A stretch of DNA of 33,033 nt, from positions 1-33,033 of the forward strand of contig CAJXQM010000030.1 in NCBI GenBank assembly GCA_913058145.1, in the 5' to 3' direction. Within the stretch, counting starts at the first letter, position 1. Each line of letters begins with the position of its first letter. The stretch comes from an uncultured Colwellia sp. (lineage in GTDB: Bacteria; Pseudomonadota; Gammaproteobacteria; Enterobacterales; Alteromonadaceae). The notes beneath the pieces were generated by a model, which was not told the DNA's origin, did not search any database, and was given only the letters and a program-made list of their open reading frames with translations. Both the position numbers and the translations under genes were made by a program. Below, in pieces: positions 1-9,957 of the stretch.

Positions 1-54
1 ACCCGCAAAAATCTTCATGTCAGGCACAGTCAGTTCCTCAGAAACTTTTGACAT
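1..54 (-). CDS. prs: ribose-phosphate pyrophosphokinase, N-terminal fragment at window edge
   Basis: Prs makes PRPP from ribose 5-phosphate and ATP in the cytoplasm. Only the first codons are in the window; the rest lies beyond base 1. The visible minus-strand translation ends in VPDMKIFAG, which matches the conserved Prs N-terminus. Two starts are possible: ATG at 54 (18 codons visible) or GTG at 27. The GTG has a GAGGA ribosome binding site seven bases upstream and lines up with the known Prs start, so 27 is the more likely real start. The gene follows ispE in the classic lolB-ispE-prs order. Confidence 0.85.
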   Translation of the reverse strand, partial: MSKVSEELTVPDMKIFAG

Positions 55-161
55 TAAAATATACCCCTTGTTTATCGTTGTGTTAATAAACACTGAGCTG
101 TAAAGAGCTAAAATTAACGGTAGCTGTAACGGCTAATTTCAGCAAATGTAGTTTATTTTTC

Positions 162-1094
162 TTATTTAACTAAATCTTCAATAACAGATAAGAGCGATGA
201 CTTATTTACTCCTTTAGCGATAAATGAATTTATCTCTTTAGGAAGTTTGATTTGTACATCATATGCCGCTTTTTTACTGGAAAAACATGAAAACACACAC
301 GCCCCAGTACCTGTCATCCTAGACGGCGCGTATTCTACCAACCAAGCTAGTAGGTTAGCAACCTTATCGTAATTTTTTATTACCATGGTTTGGCAATCAT
401 TATGATACTTGCCATTATTAAGTCGGTAATCTTTAAATAAATAGTCATCATGATAAGGGTTATCAAGGTCATTATTGGCTAATCTTTTCGTGCCTCTAGG
501 TAAATCTAAAGAAGTGAATACACTGGCTGTTGAAATACTGCAGTGAGGTTTACTCACTAAATACCAACATTCTTCGGGCTGAGCAGGTGTTAATTCCTCA
601 CCTATTCCTTGGGCGAAAGCAGCAAAACCATGAACAAATATGGGGACGTCAGCACCTAAGCTTAAGCCTATCTCTGCTAGCTCTTTAGTTGAAAACCCAC
701 ATTGCCAAAGAGTATTAAGGGCAACTAATATTGTTGCCGCATTTGAAGATCCGCCACCTAAGCCTCCGCCCATAGGCAGTATTTTTTTAATACTTATTTG
801 TGCACCTAAAAGTGGTATTTTATGCTGTTTTGTTTGACAAATATTTTCTTGTAATAATTTAGCGGCAGTAATAATTAAGTTATCTTCATTATTCACACCA
901 TCAATGGGGGTTAACAATATTAGGTCTGAATTTTTTGTGACCGTTATTTCGATGGTGTCACAATAATCAAGAAATTGAAATAAGGTTTCTAATTCATGAT
1001 AGCCATCACTGCGCTGTCCAACCACATGAAGAAATAAGTTTAGCTTAGCGGGGGCAGGGAATTTAAACGGTTTATTTATGTATGTTTTTATCAT
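162..1094 (-). CDS. ispE: 4-diphosphocytidyl-2-C-methyl-D-erythritol kinase (IspE)
   Basis: Cytoplasmic GHMP-family kinase that phosphorylates the 2-hydroxyl of CDP-methylerythritol, the fourth committed step of the MEP isoprenoid pathway. The 310-residue protein opens with the family signature PAPAKLNLFLHV (residues 13-24). The glycine-rich ATP loop PMGGGLGGGSSNAA is at residues 107-120, followed by LGADVPIF, which carries the catalytic Asp region. The C-terminal TGTGACVF segment is also typical. Length is slightly above the usual 285-300. It lies 18 bases after lolB on the same strand and 107 bases before prs, so the three are probably co-transcribed. The ribosome binding site before ATG 1094 is weak. 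Confidence 0.97.
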   Translation of the reverse strand: MIKTYINKPFKFPAPAKLNLFLHVVGQRSDGYHELETLFQFLDYCDTIEITVTKNSDLILLTPIDGVNNEDNLIITAAKLLQENICQTKQHKIPLLGAQISIKKILPMGGGLGGGSSNAATILVALNTLWQCGFSTKELAEIGLSLGADVPIFVHGFAAFAQGIGEELTPAQPEECWYLVSKPHCSISTASVFTSLDLPRGTKRLANNDLDNPYHDDYLFKDYRLNNGKYHNDCQTMVIKNYDKVANLLAWLVEYAPSRMTGTGACVFSCFSSKKAAYDVQIKLPKEINSFIAKGVNKSSLLSVIEDLVK

Positions 1095-1112
1095 CGTGTT
1101 TTTTTAAATAAA

Positions 1113-1760
1113 TTAGTGCGTTAAAAACCATTTTTTGATGGCTATTTTAATTAATAAGCCATCTTTTTTTATGGTGAATTGAGTTGCCATTTGTACGCCA
1201 TCAAACACTTTGTATTTACTGTAATCTATTTGCCATTGGTTATCGTCAAACCGACTTGTTAAGGTAACAGGTAAATGAGTTTTAGACGAGACTTTTACTT
1301 GATCTGTCGATTGATAAGGTAGACCTTTTAACCAAAAACTTAATGCGTTTGTTGGCAAGGTTAACCCAGTAAGAGAATACACTAATTGGGCTAAATTATT
1401 ACCCCTATATTCTTTACCATGCACTTTAATCAGGTGTTGATTTTTTTCTGACGTTAAATTAAGTACGTTAATCCCTAAGTAACTGGTTAAATTAAGCTCT
1501 TGAGTTCGATCTTTTTTATTTGTCTGCCAAGTAATTGTTGCACTTTCTCGTTTGCTTTTTTTATCTTTACGTTGCTCTATAAATGCTATTTTTCCGAGAA
1601 GATGCCATTGGTTTATTTGTGCTAGCTGTGTAACTCTTTGTTCCGCACTTTTATGAACAATGAATATTGGTGAGTGATTGTTTTTTTTTATTGCACAGCC
1701 TGATAAAATAGTGCTAAAAAGTGTGCATAAAAAAAATAAAAAAGATGAATGCTTAGCCAT
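1113..1760 (-). CDS. lolB: outer-membrane lipoprotein LolB
   Basis: LolB accepts lipoproteins from the periplasmic carrier LolA and inserts them into the inner leaflet of the outer membrane. The 215-residue protein has a short signal peptide ending in a lipobox L19-S20-G21-C22. Residue +2 after the cysteine is Ala, not Asp, consistent with outer-membrane sorting. The body shows the LolB pattern: WHLLGKIAFIEQRK near residue 52, a basic Lys/Arg-rich stretch, ITWQ, and a C-terminal W-L-like tail. It diverges from hemA and precedes ispE, the standard gammaproteobacterial arrangement, which supports the call despite low overall conservation in this family. Confidence 0.93.
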   Translation of the reverse strand: MAKHSSFLFFLCTLFSTILSGCAIKKNNHSPIFIVHKSAEQRVTQLAQINQWHLLGKIAFIEQRKDKKSKRESATITWQTNKKDRTQELNLTSYLGINVLNLTSEKNQHLIKVHGKEYRGNNLAQLVYSLTGLTLPTNALSFWLKGLPYQSTDQVKVSSKTHLPVTLTSRFDDNQWQIDYSKYKVFDGVQMATQFTIKKDGLLIKIAIKKWFLTH

Positions 1761-2032
1761 TTAAAAGGTACTGACGTGTGAACGTGAATATATTTGAACA
1801 TAGCCAAGGTCTCAATTCAATACACTAGTTTTCTTTCAGGGCTTTAAATTGGTGGTAGTATTTTGTAAAATAAGGAACAAAGCTCTACAAATCCTAATAT
1901 TTTGAGGGATTTTTATCATAGATCATATTTTAACGTGTAATCCTAAGTAATAGTAAGGTTGTTAACGTATAATATAAACGTTGACTTTAATTTGAAGCTG
2001 ACTTTTGTTTTTTTATCAATAGGTTTTTTACA
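1761..2032. promoter_or_regulatory. divergent lolB/hemA promoter region
   Basis: This 272-base gene-free interval separates the divergent lolB and hemA genes and must hold both promoters. On the plus strand TATAAT at 1968-1973 is a good -10 candidate for hemA, but no convincing -35 lies 16-18 bases upstream. The TATAAT is flanked by an imperfect inverted repeat, GTTAACGT (1961-1968) and ACGTTGAC (about 1978-1985), which might be an operator. Function is inferred. Confidence 0.4.
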
Positions 2033-3301
2033 TTGTCCATCGTTGCTGTAGGAATTAACCACAAAACTGCTCCTGTTGCGGTAAGAGAAAAGATATCCTT
2101 CAATCCGGATAGACTGTCGAGTGCCTTGCAGGAAATGTTGTCAGCGGTGCAGTGTCGTGAAGTCGCTATTTTATCTACTTGTAATAGAACTGAACTATAT
2201 CTTATTCAAGATGGTGATATAAAACTAACGCAAGAACGTTTAGTACAATGGTTAGAAAGCTACCATAATATCCCAGCTTCTATTATTTTACCTAGTTTAT
2301 ACTGGCATCAAGATCAACAAGCCGTTAATCACATGATGCGTGTTGCCTGCGGCCTTGATTCCTTAGTTTTAGGTGAGCCACAAATTTTAGGGCAAATGAA
2401 ACAAGCGTATAGTCAAGCCAAGGCTGCCGGTTCTCTGGCATTAGTCATGGATCGATTATTTCAACGTACTTTTGGTACCGCTAAACAAGTTCGTACGGAA
2501 ACAGACATTGGCGCAAGTGCTGTTTCGGTTGCTTTTGCTAGTGTTAATTTAGCTAAGCATATTTTTGCTAGCCTTGATAACGTGAAAGTATTACTTGTTG
2601 GTGCAGGTGAAACTATTGAGCTCGTTGCGAAACATTTATATGAAAATAAAGTGGGTAAAATTACCGTTGCCAATCGAACTATTGAACGAGCTGAAAAAAT
2701 GGCTAAACAGATTGGCGCTGATGTTATTACCTTAGCTCAAATTCCTGATCATATGATCAACGCTGATATTGTCATAAGTTCAACAGGTTCTACCTTGCCT
2801 ATTATTGGCAAAGGTATGGTAGAAAAAGCGCTTAGTAAACGTCGTCATCAGCCTATTTTTATGGTTGATTTAGCGGTTCCTCGTGATATTGAAGAGCAAG
2901 TGGGTGATTTAGAAGATGTGTTTTTGTATACCGTTGATGATTTGCAAAGTATTATCGCGCAAAATTTAGATAATCGACGTAAAGCCGCGGTTGAAGCGGA
3001 AAGTATTGTGAATAATCAGTCAGACAGCTTTATGTCGTGGTTGCGGGGTTTAAATACCCAAGATACGGTCGTTAATTATCGGAAGCAATGTTTACACGAA
3101 CGAGATCAACTACTTGAAAAAGCTTTGTTGCAATTAAAAAGTGGTAAAAATTCAGAAGCCGTTATGGGGGAATTAGCCACTAAGTTAACCAATAAATTTA
3201 TGCATGCGCCAACTAGCGCACTGCAATCAGCCGCTCAGGGCGGTGAGTTAGATAAGTTGATTTATCTCCGTGATATTTTTAATATTGATCATTCAAATTA
3301 A
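2033..3301 (+). CDS. hemA: glutamyl-tRNA reductase (HemA)
   Basis: Reduces glutamyl-tRNA(Glu) with NADPH to glutamate-1-semialdehyde, the first committed step of C5-pathway tetrapyrrole synthesis. The 422-residue protein is full length. The catalytic cysteine is C50 in LSTCNRTELY. The strongly conserved GLDSLVLGEPQILGQ follows around residue 110. The NADPH-binding domain shows LLVGAGETIELVAKHL near residue 187, and the C-terminal dimerisation helix is intact. The start is a TTG at 2033, chosen because MSIVAVGINHKTAPV aligns with the family N-terminus; no ATG fits. A weak AGG lies about ten bases upstream. Heads the hemA-prfA-prmC cluster. Confidence 0.98.
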   Translation: MSIVAVGINHKTAPVAVREKISFNPDRLSSALQEMLSAVQCREVAILSTCNRTELYLIQDGDIKLTQERLVQWLESYHNIPASIILPSLYWHQDQQAVNHMMRVACGLDSLVLGEPQILGQMKQAYSQAKAAGSLALVMDRLFQRTFGTAKQVRTETDIGASAVSVAFASVNLAKHIFASLDNVKVLLVGAGETIELVAKHLYENKVGKITVANRTIERAEKMAKQIGADVITLAQIPDHMINADIVISSTGSTLPIIGKGMVEKALSKRRHQPIFMVDLAVPRDIEEQVGDLEDVFLYTVDDLQSIIAQNLDNRRKAAVEAESIVNNQSDSFMSWLRGLNTQDTVVNYRKQCLHERDQLLEKALLQLKSGKNSEAVMGELATKLTNKFMHAPTSALQSAAQGGELDKLIYLRDIFNIDHSN

Positions 3302-3511
3302 CACTCTATGCACGTTCCACTTGAATATGTATGATTCAGCTGGAATTTAAACGCCCATTAGCTAATGTGTTGATTGAGTAGAATGGTTGTTCACTCGTCG
3401 AAATCTATATATTCATTTAAGATATTTATCTGCCATTACGTGATCTAATAATTTACTGTGCTAGAATAGCGAAAATTTAGTTTTCTCCTCATTTAATATA
3501 AAGAATTTTTA
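3302..3511 (+). promoter_or_regulatory. hemA-prfA intergenic region, possible prfA promoter
   Basis: This 210-base gap may carry a prfA promoter: TAGAAT at 3462-3467 resembles a -10 box, with no clear -35. A short TTCCA/TGGAA inverted repeat lies near 3315-3344. In relatives hemA and prfA are often co-transcribed, so read-through is equally possible. Confidence 0.25.
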
Positions 3512-4600
3512 ATGAAATCGTCCGTTTACCAAAAGCTTGAAGTGCTAGTTGAGCGCTTTGAAGAAGTTCAAGCCTTATTATCTGATCCTGAAACTATTAG
3601 TAATCAAGATAAATTTCGCACTTTATCTCAAGAATTTAAACGCTTAGACGAAGTCACCTCGGTGTTTAATCGCTATAAAAGTGCAGAGGATGATTTTGCT
3701 ACTGCAGAATCCATGCTCAAAGATGAAGATCCTGACATGCGTGAAATGGCGCAAGAAGAGTATAAAGACGCTAAAAAATCTCTCGCTGACTTAGCAGAGG
3801 AACTGCAAATATTATTACTACCTCGTGATCCTAATGATGATAATAACTGTTTTGTAGAAATACGTGCAGGCGCTGGTGGTGATGAGGCGGCTATTTTTGC
3901 CGGTGATTTATTTAGAATGTATAGCCGTTATGCAGAAAAGCAAGGTTGGAAAATTGAGATAATGAATTCCAACGAAAGCGAGCAGGGTGGTTATAAAGAA
4001 ATAATCATGAAGGTTAATGGCGAAGGTGTCTTCGGTTATATGAAATTTGAATCAGGTGGTCACAGAGTACAACGCGTACCACAAACAGAGTCACAAGGTC
4101 GAGTTCACACCTCTGCTTGTACCGTTGTTGTTATGCCTGAAATTCCTGAAGCCGATGCAATTGAAATTAATAAAGCTGATTTGAAAGTTGATACCTTCCG
4201 CGCTTCAGGTGCCGGTGGTCAACATGTTAACAAAACTGATTCTGCTATTCGTATTACCCATATTCCTAGTGGCGTGGTAGTTGAGTGTCAAGACCAACGT
4301 TCACAGCATAAAAATCGTGCGCAAGCTATGTCAGTTTTACAAGCACGCCTACAACAGGCCGAAGATGAAAAACGCCGTGGCGAAGAAGAATCATCTCGTC
4401 GTAATTTAGTGGCTAGTGGTGATCGTTCTGAACGTATTCGTACTTATAACTTTCCACAAGGTCGTATGAGCGATCATCGTATTAACCTTACCTTGTATCG
4501 CTTAAATGAGATTATGGAAGGTAACGTGCAATTGATATTAGAGCCTATTATGCAAGAAAATCAAGCTGATTTATTGGCAGAACTTGCTGAACAACATTAA
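3512..4600 (+). CDS. prfA: peptide chain release factor 1 (RF1)
   Basis: Class I release factor that reads UAA and UAG in the ribosomal A site and triggers peptidyl-tRNA hydrolysis. Full length at 362 residues. The catalytic GGQ is at 235-237 in [15 protein letters not shown]237 is the glutamine methylated by PrmC, encoded next. The codon-recognition tripeptide is PQT at 190-192 within [14 protein letters not shown], where E. coli has PAT; Pro and Thr of the PxT motif are kept. The C-terminal [20 protein letters not shown] block is canonical. Ends 30-45 bases before prmC, so the factor and its modifying enzyme are probably co-expressed. Confidence 0.98.
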   Translation: MKSSVYQKLEVLVERFEEVQALLSDPETISNQDKFRTLSQEFKRLDEVTSVFNRYKSAEDDFATAESMLKDEDPDMREMAQEEYKDAKKSLADLAEELQILLLPRDPNDDNNCFVEIRAGAGGDEAAIFAGDLFRMYSRYAEKQGWKIEIMNSNESEQGGYKEIIMKVNGEGVFGYMKFESGGHRVQRVPQTESQGRVHTSACTVVVMPEIPEADAIEINKADLKVDTFRASGAGGQHVNKTDSAIRITHIPSGVVVECQDQRSQHKNRAQAMSVLQARLQQAEDEKRRGEEESSRRNLVASGDRSERIRTYNFPQGRMSDHRINLTLYRLNEIMEGNVQLILEPIMQENQADLLAELAEQH

Positions 4601-4645
4601 TTGAGATGTATAAACTAAGTTGTATCCTATTTGAATAAAGATCCT

Positions 4646-5524
4646 ATGCACTTTCGTTTGATTGGTGATAGTTCTATCGCCAATTTAATTGTTCAAGGGC
4701 AACAAATATTGGCAGTAAGCTCTGATAGTGCCAAGCTTGATGTCGAAATTTTATTAAACTTAGTGCTAAAAAAAACGCGTAGTTATTTATTTACTTGGCC
4801 TGAAAAAAAGCTGAATGATGAGCAGCTAGTTGAGTTTATACACCTGTTATCTCGTCGTGCAGAAGGTGAGCCGATTGCTTATATAACCGGTGTAAAAGAA
4901 TTTTGGTCGTTACCTTTTTCTGTATCTCCAGCTACGTTAATTCCTCGCCCTGATACTGAAACGCTAGTAGAACTCGTTCTTGATCTTTATAGTGATAACA
5001 AATCTATAACTTGTTTAGATTTAGGTACTGGTACTGGCGCAATAGCACTCGCATTAGCAAGTGAGAAGACAACGTGGAAAATTGATGCGATAGATTTTAA
5101 TCATGAAGCGGTAGCGCTTGCTCAACACAATGCAGTAAACCTTAACTTAACACACGTACATATTTATCAAAGTGACTGGTTTGAAGGTATATCAAAAAAC
5201 AACAAGTTTGATATTATCGTTTCAAATCCTCCTTATATTGATGGCGACGATATAAATTTAATCCAAGGCGATGTGCGTTTTGAACCTAAATCAGCTTTAG
5301 TTTCTACTGAACAAGGTTTAGCCGATATAAAGCATATTGCTAATAAAGCACGAAGCTTTTTAAATACTGATGGTAAGTTGTTTTTTGAACATGGCTTTGA
5401 ACAAGGGCATGCTGTGAGAACAATATTGACTGATTTAGGTTATAAAAATGCGCAAACCAAACCAGACTTAAATGGGCATGAGCGTATCTCTTGGGCCATT
5501 TACTCTCGTCTTTCACTTACCTAA
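4646..5524 (+). CDS. prmC: peptide chain release factor N5-glutamine methyltransferase (PrmC)
   Basis: SAM-dependent methylase that modifies the GGQ glutamine of RF1 and RF2. The class I methyltransferase fold is clear: the SAM loop LDLGTGTGAIALALAS, then the catalytic NPPY motif in VSNPPYIDGDD, which contacts the target glutamine. The PrmC-specific segments FWSLPFSVSPATLIPRPDTE and QGDVRFEP are both present. I place the start at ATG 4646 (292 residues), which gives an N-terminal arm closer to the family length. A TTG at 4631 in the same frame would add five residues and cannot be excluded. Sits directly after prfA, its substrate gene. Confidence 0.97.
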   Translation: MHFRLIGDSSIANLIVQGQQILAVSSDSAKLDVEILLNLVLKKTRSYLFTWPEKKLNDEQLVEFIHLLSRRAEGEPIAYITGVKEFWSLPFSVSPATLIPRPDTETLVELVLDLYSDNKSITCLDLGTGTGAIALALASEKTTWKIDAIDFNHEAVALAQHNAVNLNLTHVHIYQSDWFEGISKNNKFDIIVSNPPYIDGDDINLIQGDVRFEPKSALVSTEQGLADIKHIANKARSFLNTDGKLFFEHGFEQGHAVRTILTDLGYKNAQTKPDLNGHERISWAIYSRLSLT

Positions 5525-5558
5525 TGAATAGATAATTACAGCAAATAGGAAACTTTTT

Positions 5559-5927
5559 ATGTTTAAACATCTTCACATGACTTTAGCTGTGCTTAGTATT
5601 AGTTTATTTACATTACGCTTTATATGGACCTTAGCAAATTCATCGAGATTACAAGCTAAATGGATTAAAATAACGCCGCACATAGTTGATACTTTACTGT
5701 TGGCCTTTGGTGTCGTGATGGCTGTTCAATATTCAATTAACCCGATTGAACAATTATGGTTAGGCGAAAAATTACTCGCTGTAGTCGCTTATATATTTAC
5801 CGGTTATTTCACCTTGAAACTTGCTCGTAATAAGCCAATGCAAATTATTGGGTATTTAGGTGCGATGGGTTGGGTTATGCTAATAGTACGTTTAGCGATG
5901 ACACGCGAACCGCTTTTCTTCGTCTAA
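5559..5927 (+). CDS. sirB2: SirB2-family inner-membrane protein
   Basis: Small integral membrane protein of 122 residues with about four hydrophobic helices (roughly residues 5-25, 42-60, 67-86 and 96-114). The opening FKHLHMTLAVLSISLFTLRF matches the SirB2 family. The name comes from a Salmonella invasion-gene regulator; the molecular role is unknown, and relatives occur in genomes with no invasion genes. It lies 34 bases after prmC and 28 before sirB1, the same prmC-sirB2-sirB1 order as in enterobacteria, so the trio is likely one transcript. Family call is firm, function is not. Confidence 0.9.
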   Translation: MFKHLHMTLAVLSISLFTLRFIWTLANSSRLQAKWIKITPHIVDTLLLAFGVVMAVQYSINPIEQLWLGEKLLAVVAYIFTGYFTLKLARNKPMQIIGYLGAMGWVMLIVRLAMTREPLFFV

Positions 5928-5955
5928 TTCTTTAAGAAAAAGTACATAAATTGTT

Positions 5956-6792
5956 ATGAATACACTGTTATTATCTGAATTAAAATCAGACGAAAAAGAT
6001 TTGTTAGAAACTTTAATACTGCTTGAAGAGCACATTTTTCAAGACATAGTATGCCAACCTATAAAGCATGATATTACTCTAGTAGATCAATCGCTAGATC
6101 CGTTAGAAAAAATCATTGAACAATGTCAGGCGGTAATCGCAGAAATTGAGTCGCCATTAGAACAAGCAGAAGTTTTGCTTAATGAACTGTATTATCAGCA
6201 CTTATTTATTGATAAGTATAAAAGTGTTTGGCCATTAGACTCATTTAAAGTAGCAATAAGCCTAAACCAACGATTAATGTCTCCTATGGTTAAGGCTGTA
6301 CTTGTTTGTGAAATTATAAATGCTTGTGGTTTTGACACTGATTTAGTCTTTGTACCAACAAAAGTGATGGTAAGGATTTGTTGTGATGAGCAGCATGCTA
6401 TTATTTTTGATGCCGTTACGGGAGAATCACTAGATTGGCATGAGCTTGATTTACGTTTAGATGATCTTGAAGGTGACCCTAGTCAGCATGAAATTACTAG
6501 TATGAACCGTCAGGCTATTTTAGTTGAACATCTTAGCGTATTAAAAACTGCATTAATTCGTGATCTAGTATTTGATAAAGCCTTGTTGTGTGTTGATTTA
6601 TTACTGTCATTAAATCCTGACGATCCTCTGCAGCGACGTGATCGTGGTTTTTTGCTTCACCAATTAGATTGCTTTAAAGTAGCGGTTGATGATTATCGTT
6701 ATTTTGTTGAACAATGCCCGAAAGACCCAGCGGCTCAATTACTGAAAATTCAACTTGATAACATCACATTAACTGAACCTACAATGCATTAA
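5956..6792 (+). CDS. sirB1: SirB1-family protein, transglutaminase-like plus TPR
   Basis: Cytoplasmic protein of 278 residues in the SirB1 family. A transglutaminase-like N-terminal region runs to about residue 180, with VPTKVMVRICCDE and IIFDAVTGESLDWHEL in the places where relatives have FPTQLILRIE and INPFNGESL. A tetratricopeptide-like tail follows: LLLSLNPDDPLQRRDRGF and then VDDYRYFVEQCPKDPAAQL, the most conserved part. The N-terminal half is more divergent than the C-terminal half, and the usual GxPVSLG segment is replaced by MSPMVKAVL, so enzymatic activity is doubtful. No biochemical function is established for the family. Confidence 0.9.
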   Translation: MNTLLLSELKSDEKDLLETLILLEEHIFQDIVCQPIKHDITLVDQSLDPLEKIIEQCQAVIAEIESPLEQAEVLLNELYYQHLFIDKYKSVWPLDSFKVAISLNQRLMSPMVKAVLVCEIINACGFDTDLVFVPTKVMVRICCDEQHAIIFDAVTGESLDWHELDLRLDDLEGDPSQHEITSMNRQAILVEHLSVLKTALIRDLVFDKALLCVDLLLSLNPDDPLQRRDRGFLLHQLDCFKVAVDDYRYFVEQCPKDPAAQLLKIQLDNITLTEPTMH

Positions 6793-6843
6793 CATTATTT
6801 GTATATAAGTTCATATAAATCATAAATATTTTTAGGAGTTTAG

Positions 6844-8103
6844 ATGTCAGTAGCACCATTGACAATTCCACTAATTACTAATGACGCCACAGTATTAGGA
6901 TTATTGTCATTAATTTTAGGATTCGTTTTTTATAGCTCCAATAGTCAACATCCAATCTGGCAAAAATTTTATAAGTACGTACCTGCATTATTGATGTGCT
7001 ATTTATTACCTTCGCTATTAAATACTTTTGGTATTGTAAGTGCTGAAGTCAGCCAAGTTGATGATGTTGCAAAATATTATTTGTTACCTGCCTGTCTTGT
7101 TTTACTGACATTAAGTATTGATATTAAAGCCATTGGTGCGCTAGGTAATAAAGCCATAATTATGTTCTTTACGGGTACTGTTGGTGTTGTTATCGGTGGC
7201 CCTATTGCTTTATTAGTTACTTCCGCCATTTGGCCTGAATTATTAGGTGTTACTGGCCCTGATGCTGTTTGGCGCGGTATGGCGGCATTAGCGGGTAGCT
7301 GGATTGGCGGCGGCGCTAATATGCTAGCCATGAAAGAAATTTATGGTGCAGATGGCAAAATATTCACGATTATGGTGACGGTAGATATAGTCGTAGCGAA
7401 CTTATGGATGGCTTGTTTGCTCTATTTTGCTGCAAATCATGAACGTATTGATGCCAAAAGTGGGGCTGACACATCGGGTATAAATAAATTAATCGATAGA
7501 GTTGAAGCCTTTGAGCGCAACCATGCAAGGCGCCCTGAGTTAAAAGACTTTATTTTTATTCTTGCTATTGCCTTTGGCGCGGCTGGCTTTGCTCATCTAG
7601 CAGCTGATTTTTTAGTGCCATACTTTCAAACAAATTTTCCAGAACTTAAGAAATTTAGCTTACACAGTAAATTGTTTTGGATTATTGTTTTAGTGACTAC
7701 GGTTGGTTTAATGCTTTCGTTTACTAAAGTTAGACGGTTAGAAACGGTTGGCGCCTCTAAAGTTGGTAGTAGTTTTCTTTATATTCTGGTTGCCACTATC
7801 GGCTTACATATGGATATTACTCAAATAGTTGAAGCGCCTAAATATGTGGTTATTGGTCTGATATGGATGGCAGTGCATATTGTATTGCTCTTTATTGTTG
7901 GTCGACTCATCAAAGCACCTATTTTTTATTTAGCGGTAGGCAGTAAAGCAAATATTGGCGGTGCAGCATCAGCGCCAGTTATTGCCTCAGCATTTCATCC
8001 ATCGTTAGCGCCTGTAGGTGTTCTGTTAGCTGTCTTAGGATATGCCTTAGGTACATACATGGCATGGATTTGTGGCCAGTTGTTGCGAATTATTGGTAGT
8101 TAA
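6844..8103 (+). CDS. DUF819 family integral membrane protein
   Basis: A 419-residue polytopic membrane protein with about ten hydrophobic helices, matching the DUF819 (YjcL-like) family. Typical segments are VLLTLSIDIKAIGALGNKA, WIGGGANMLAMKE near residue 155 and the C-terminal GSKANIGGAASAPVIASAF. Glycine-rich hairpins of this kind are common in secondary carriers, so a transport role is plausible, but no substrate is known. It has its own start region (AGGAG six bases before ATG 6844) and sits between sirB1 and kdsA, which are adjacent in E. coli; it is therefore an insertion into an otherwise conserved gene string. Confidence 0.88.
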   Translation: MSVAPLTIPLITNDATVLGLLSLILGFVFYSSNSQHPIWQKFYKYVPALLMCYLLPSLLNTFGIVSAEVSQVDDVAKYYLLPACLVLLTLSIDIKAIGALGNKAIIMFFTGTVGVVIGGPIALLVTSAIWPELLGVTGPDAVWRGMAALAGSWIGGGANMLAMKEIYGADGKIFTIMVTVDIVVANLWMACLLYFAANHERIDAKSGADTSGINKLIDRVEAFERNHARRPELKDFIFILAIAFGAAGFAHLAADFLVPYFQTNFPELKKFSLHSKLFWIIVLVTTVGLMLSFTKVRRLETVGASKVGSSFLYILVATIGLHMDITQIVEAPKYVVIGLIWMAVHIVLLFIVGRLIKAPIFYLAVGSKANIGGAASAPVIASAFHPSLAPVGVLLAVLGYALGTYMAWICGQLLRIIGS

Positions 8104-8150
8104 TTTTTGTAAAGTTAATCTTGTTGCTGTATTACCCAATTGTAGGCATC

Positions 8151-8190
8151 AAAAGTACTCATTGATAATCTTCAACTCGGTACTTTTTCT
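8151..8190 (+). terminator. terminator-like hairpin after the DUF819 gene
   Basis: AAAAGTAC (8151-8158) pairs perfectly with GTACTTTT (8180-8187) and runs into a short T-rich tail. The loop is long (21 bases) but can form a small inner TTGA/TCAA stem. Confidence 0.5.
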
Positions 8191-8237
8191 TTGCTATTAC
8201 TTAATAAATATTTTTTAGGGCTCTTCATTTAGGATAG

Positions 8238-9083
<846 letters not shown>

Positions 9084-9135
9084 AAAAATGACAATTATCT
9101 AATTCTTAGTGACAGTTTTTTGAATTCTACTCAAT

Positions 9136-9171
9136 CAAAGGGACGTAATATTTAAGTATTTCGCCCCTTTG
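9136..9171 (+). terminator. hairpin downstream of kdsA
   Basis: CAAAGGG (9136-9142) pairs with CCCTTTG (9165-9171), with a further CG/CG pair inside a mismatch. The tail is T-rich but interrupted. A likely terminator for kdsA. Confidence 0.45.
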
Positions 9172-9285
9172 TCATTTTGATTAGTAGGTAAATCAGTACG
9201 TTTAATTTATCCTTTAATGCTGTGGTTATTTAACATGGTCGCGGCAGAGCAAGTGAAAATCACCGATGGTCAACTAGGTTAGTTT

Positions 9286-9957
9286 ATGGAAAATACAGTT
9301 ATTAGTACAATTGAAAACACAGTCGATAACCCTATAGCACAAATTATTTTTGCCCATGGTGCAGGTGCTGATATGCATCATGAATTTATGATGCTAGTCA
9401 GCGGATTACTCAATAAAGCACATATTAATGTAGTGCGTTTTAATTTTCCTTTTATGGATAAACGGATTGAACTGGGTAAGCGCTATCCACCAGATAGAAT
9501 GCCAAAATTAATTGATTGTTATAAACATGTGATTAATAATTTATCTGCCAGTGACACTAATAAAACTAGGCTACCACTGTTTATAGGGGGTAAATCTATG
9601 GGGTCGCGTGTGGCGGCAACCATTGCTGCTGATGATGATATAGCAATGCTTATACAAGGAGTTTTTTGTATAGGGTACCCATTTCACCCATCAAAAAAAC
9701 CAGATAAACTTCGTTTAGAGCCATTACAAAACACACAAAAGTCAGTACTTATTTTACAAGGCGATCGTGATACATTGGGATCACAGGTTGAAATAGAGCA
9801 GTATGAGATGTCATCGTTATGTCATTGTGTTTTTCTAGCTGATGGCGATCACAGTTTAAAGCCGCGGATGAAATCAGGCTATACTCATCAGCAACATATC
9901 GAAACTGCGGTGAGTGCTATCGTTAAATTTATTCAAAAAGAAAATGCCAATGATTAA
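9286..9957 (+). CDS. alpha/beta hydrolase of the KANL3/Tex30 type
   Basis: A 223-residue alpha/beta-hydrolase fold protein without a signal peptide, so cytoplasmic. The N-terminal strand IIFAHGAGADMHHEF supplies the oxyanion region. The nucleophile elbow is GGKSMGSR with S104. LILQGDRDTLG carries the candidate acid (D160 or D162), and DGDHSLKPR carries the catalytic H189. The FNFPFMDK stretch is characteristic of the KANL3/Tex30-like family (COG3571). Substrate is unknown. It overlaps the next gene by up to 14 bases and the pair continues into rlmM, so the three form an operon. Confidence 0.88.
   Translation: MENTVISTIENTVDNPIAQIIFAHGAGADMHHEFMMLVSGLLNKAHINVVRFNFPFMDKRIELGKRYPPDRMPKLIDCYKHVINNLSASDTNKTRLPLFIGGKSMGSRVAATIAADDDIAMLIQGVFCIGYPFHPSKKPDKLRLEPLQNTQKSVLILQGDRDTLGSQVEIEQYEMSSLCHCVFLADGDHSLKPRMKSGYTHQQHIETAVSAIVKFIQKENAND

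Noticed and set aside
55-161. Possible tRNA between ispE and prs, as found in some gammaproteobacteria
   Set aside because: No cloverleaf arms, no TTCGA-type loop or CCA end could be built on either strand.
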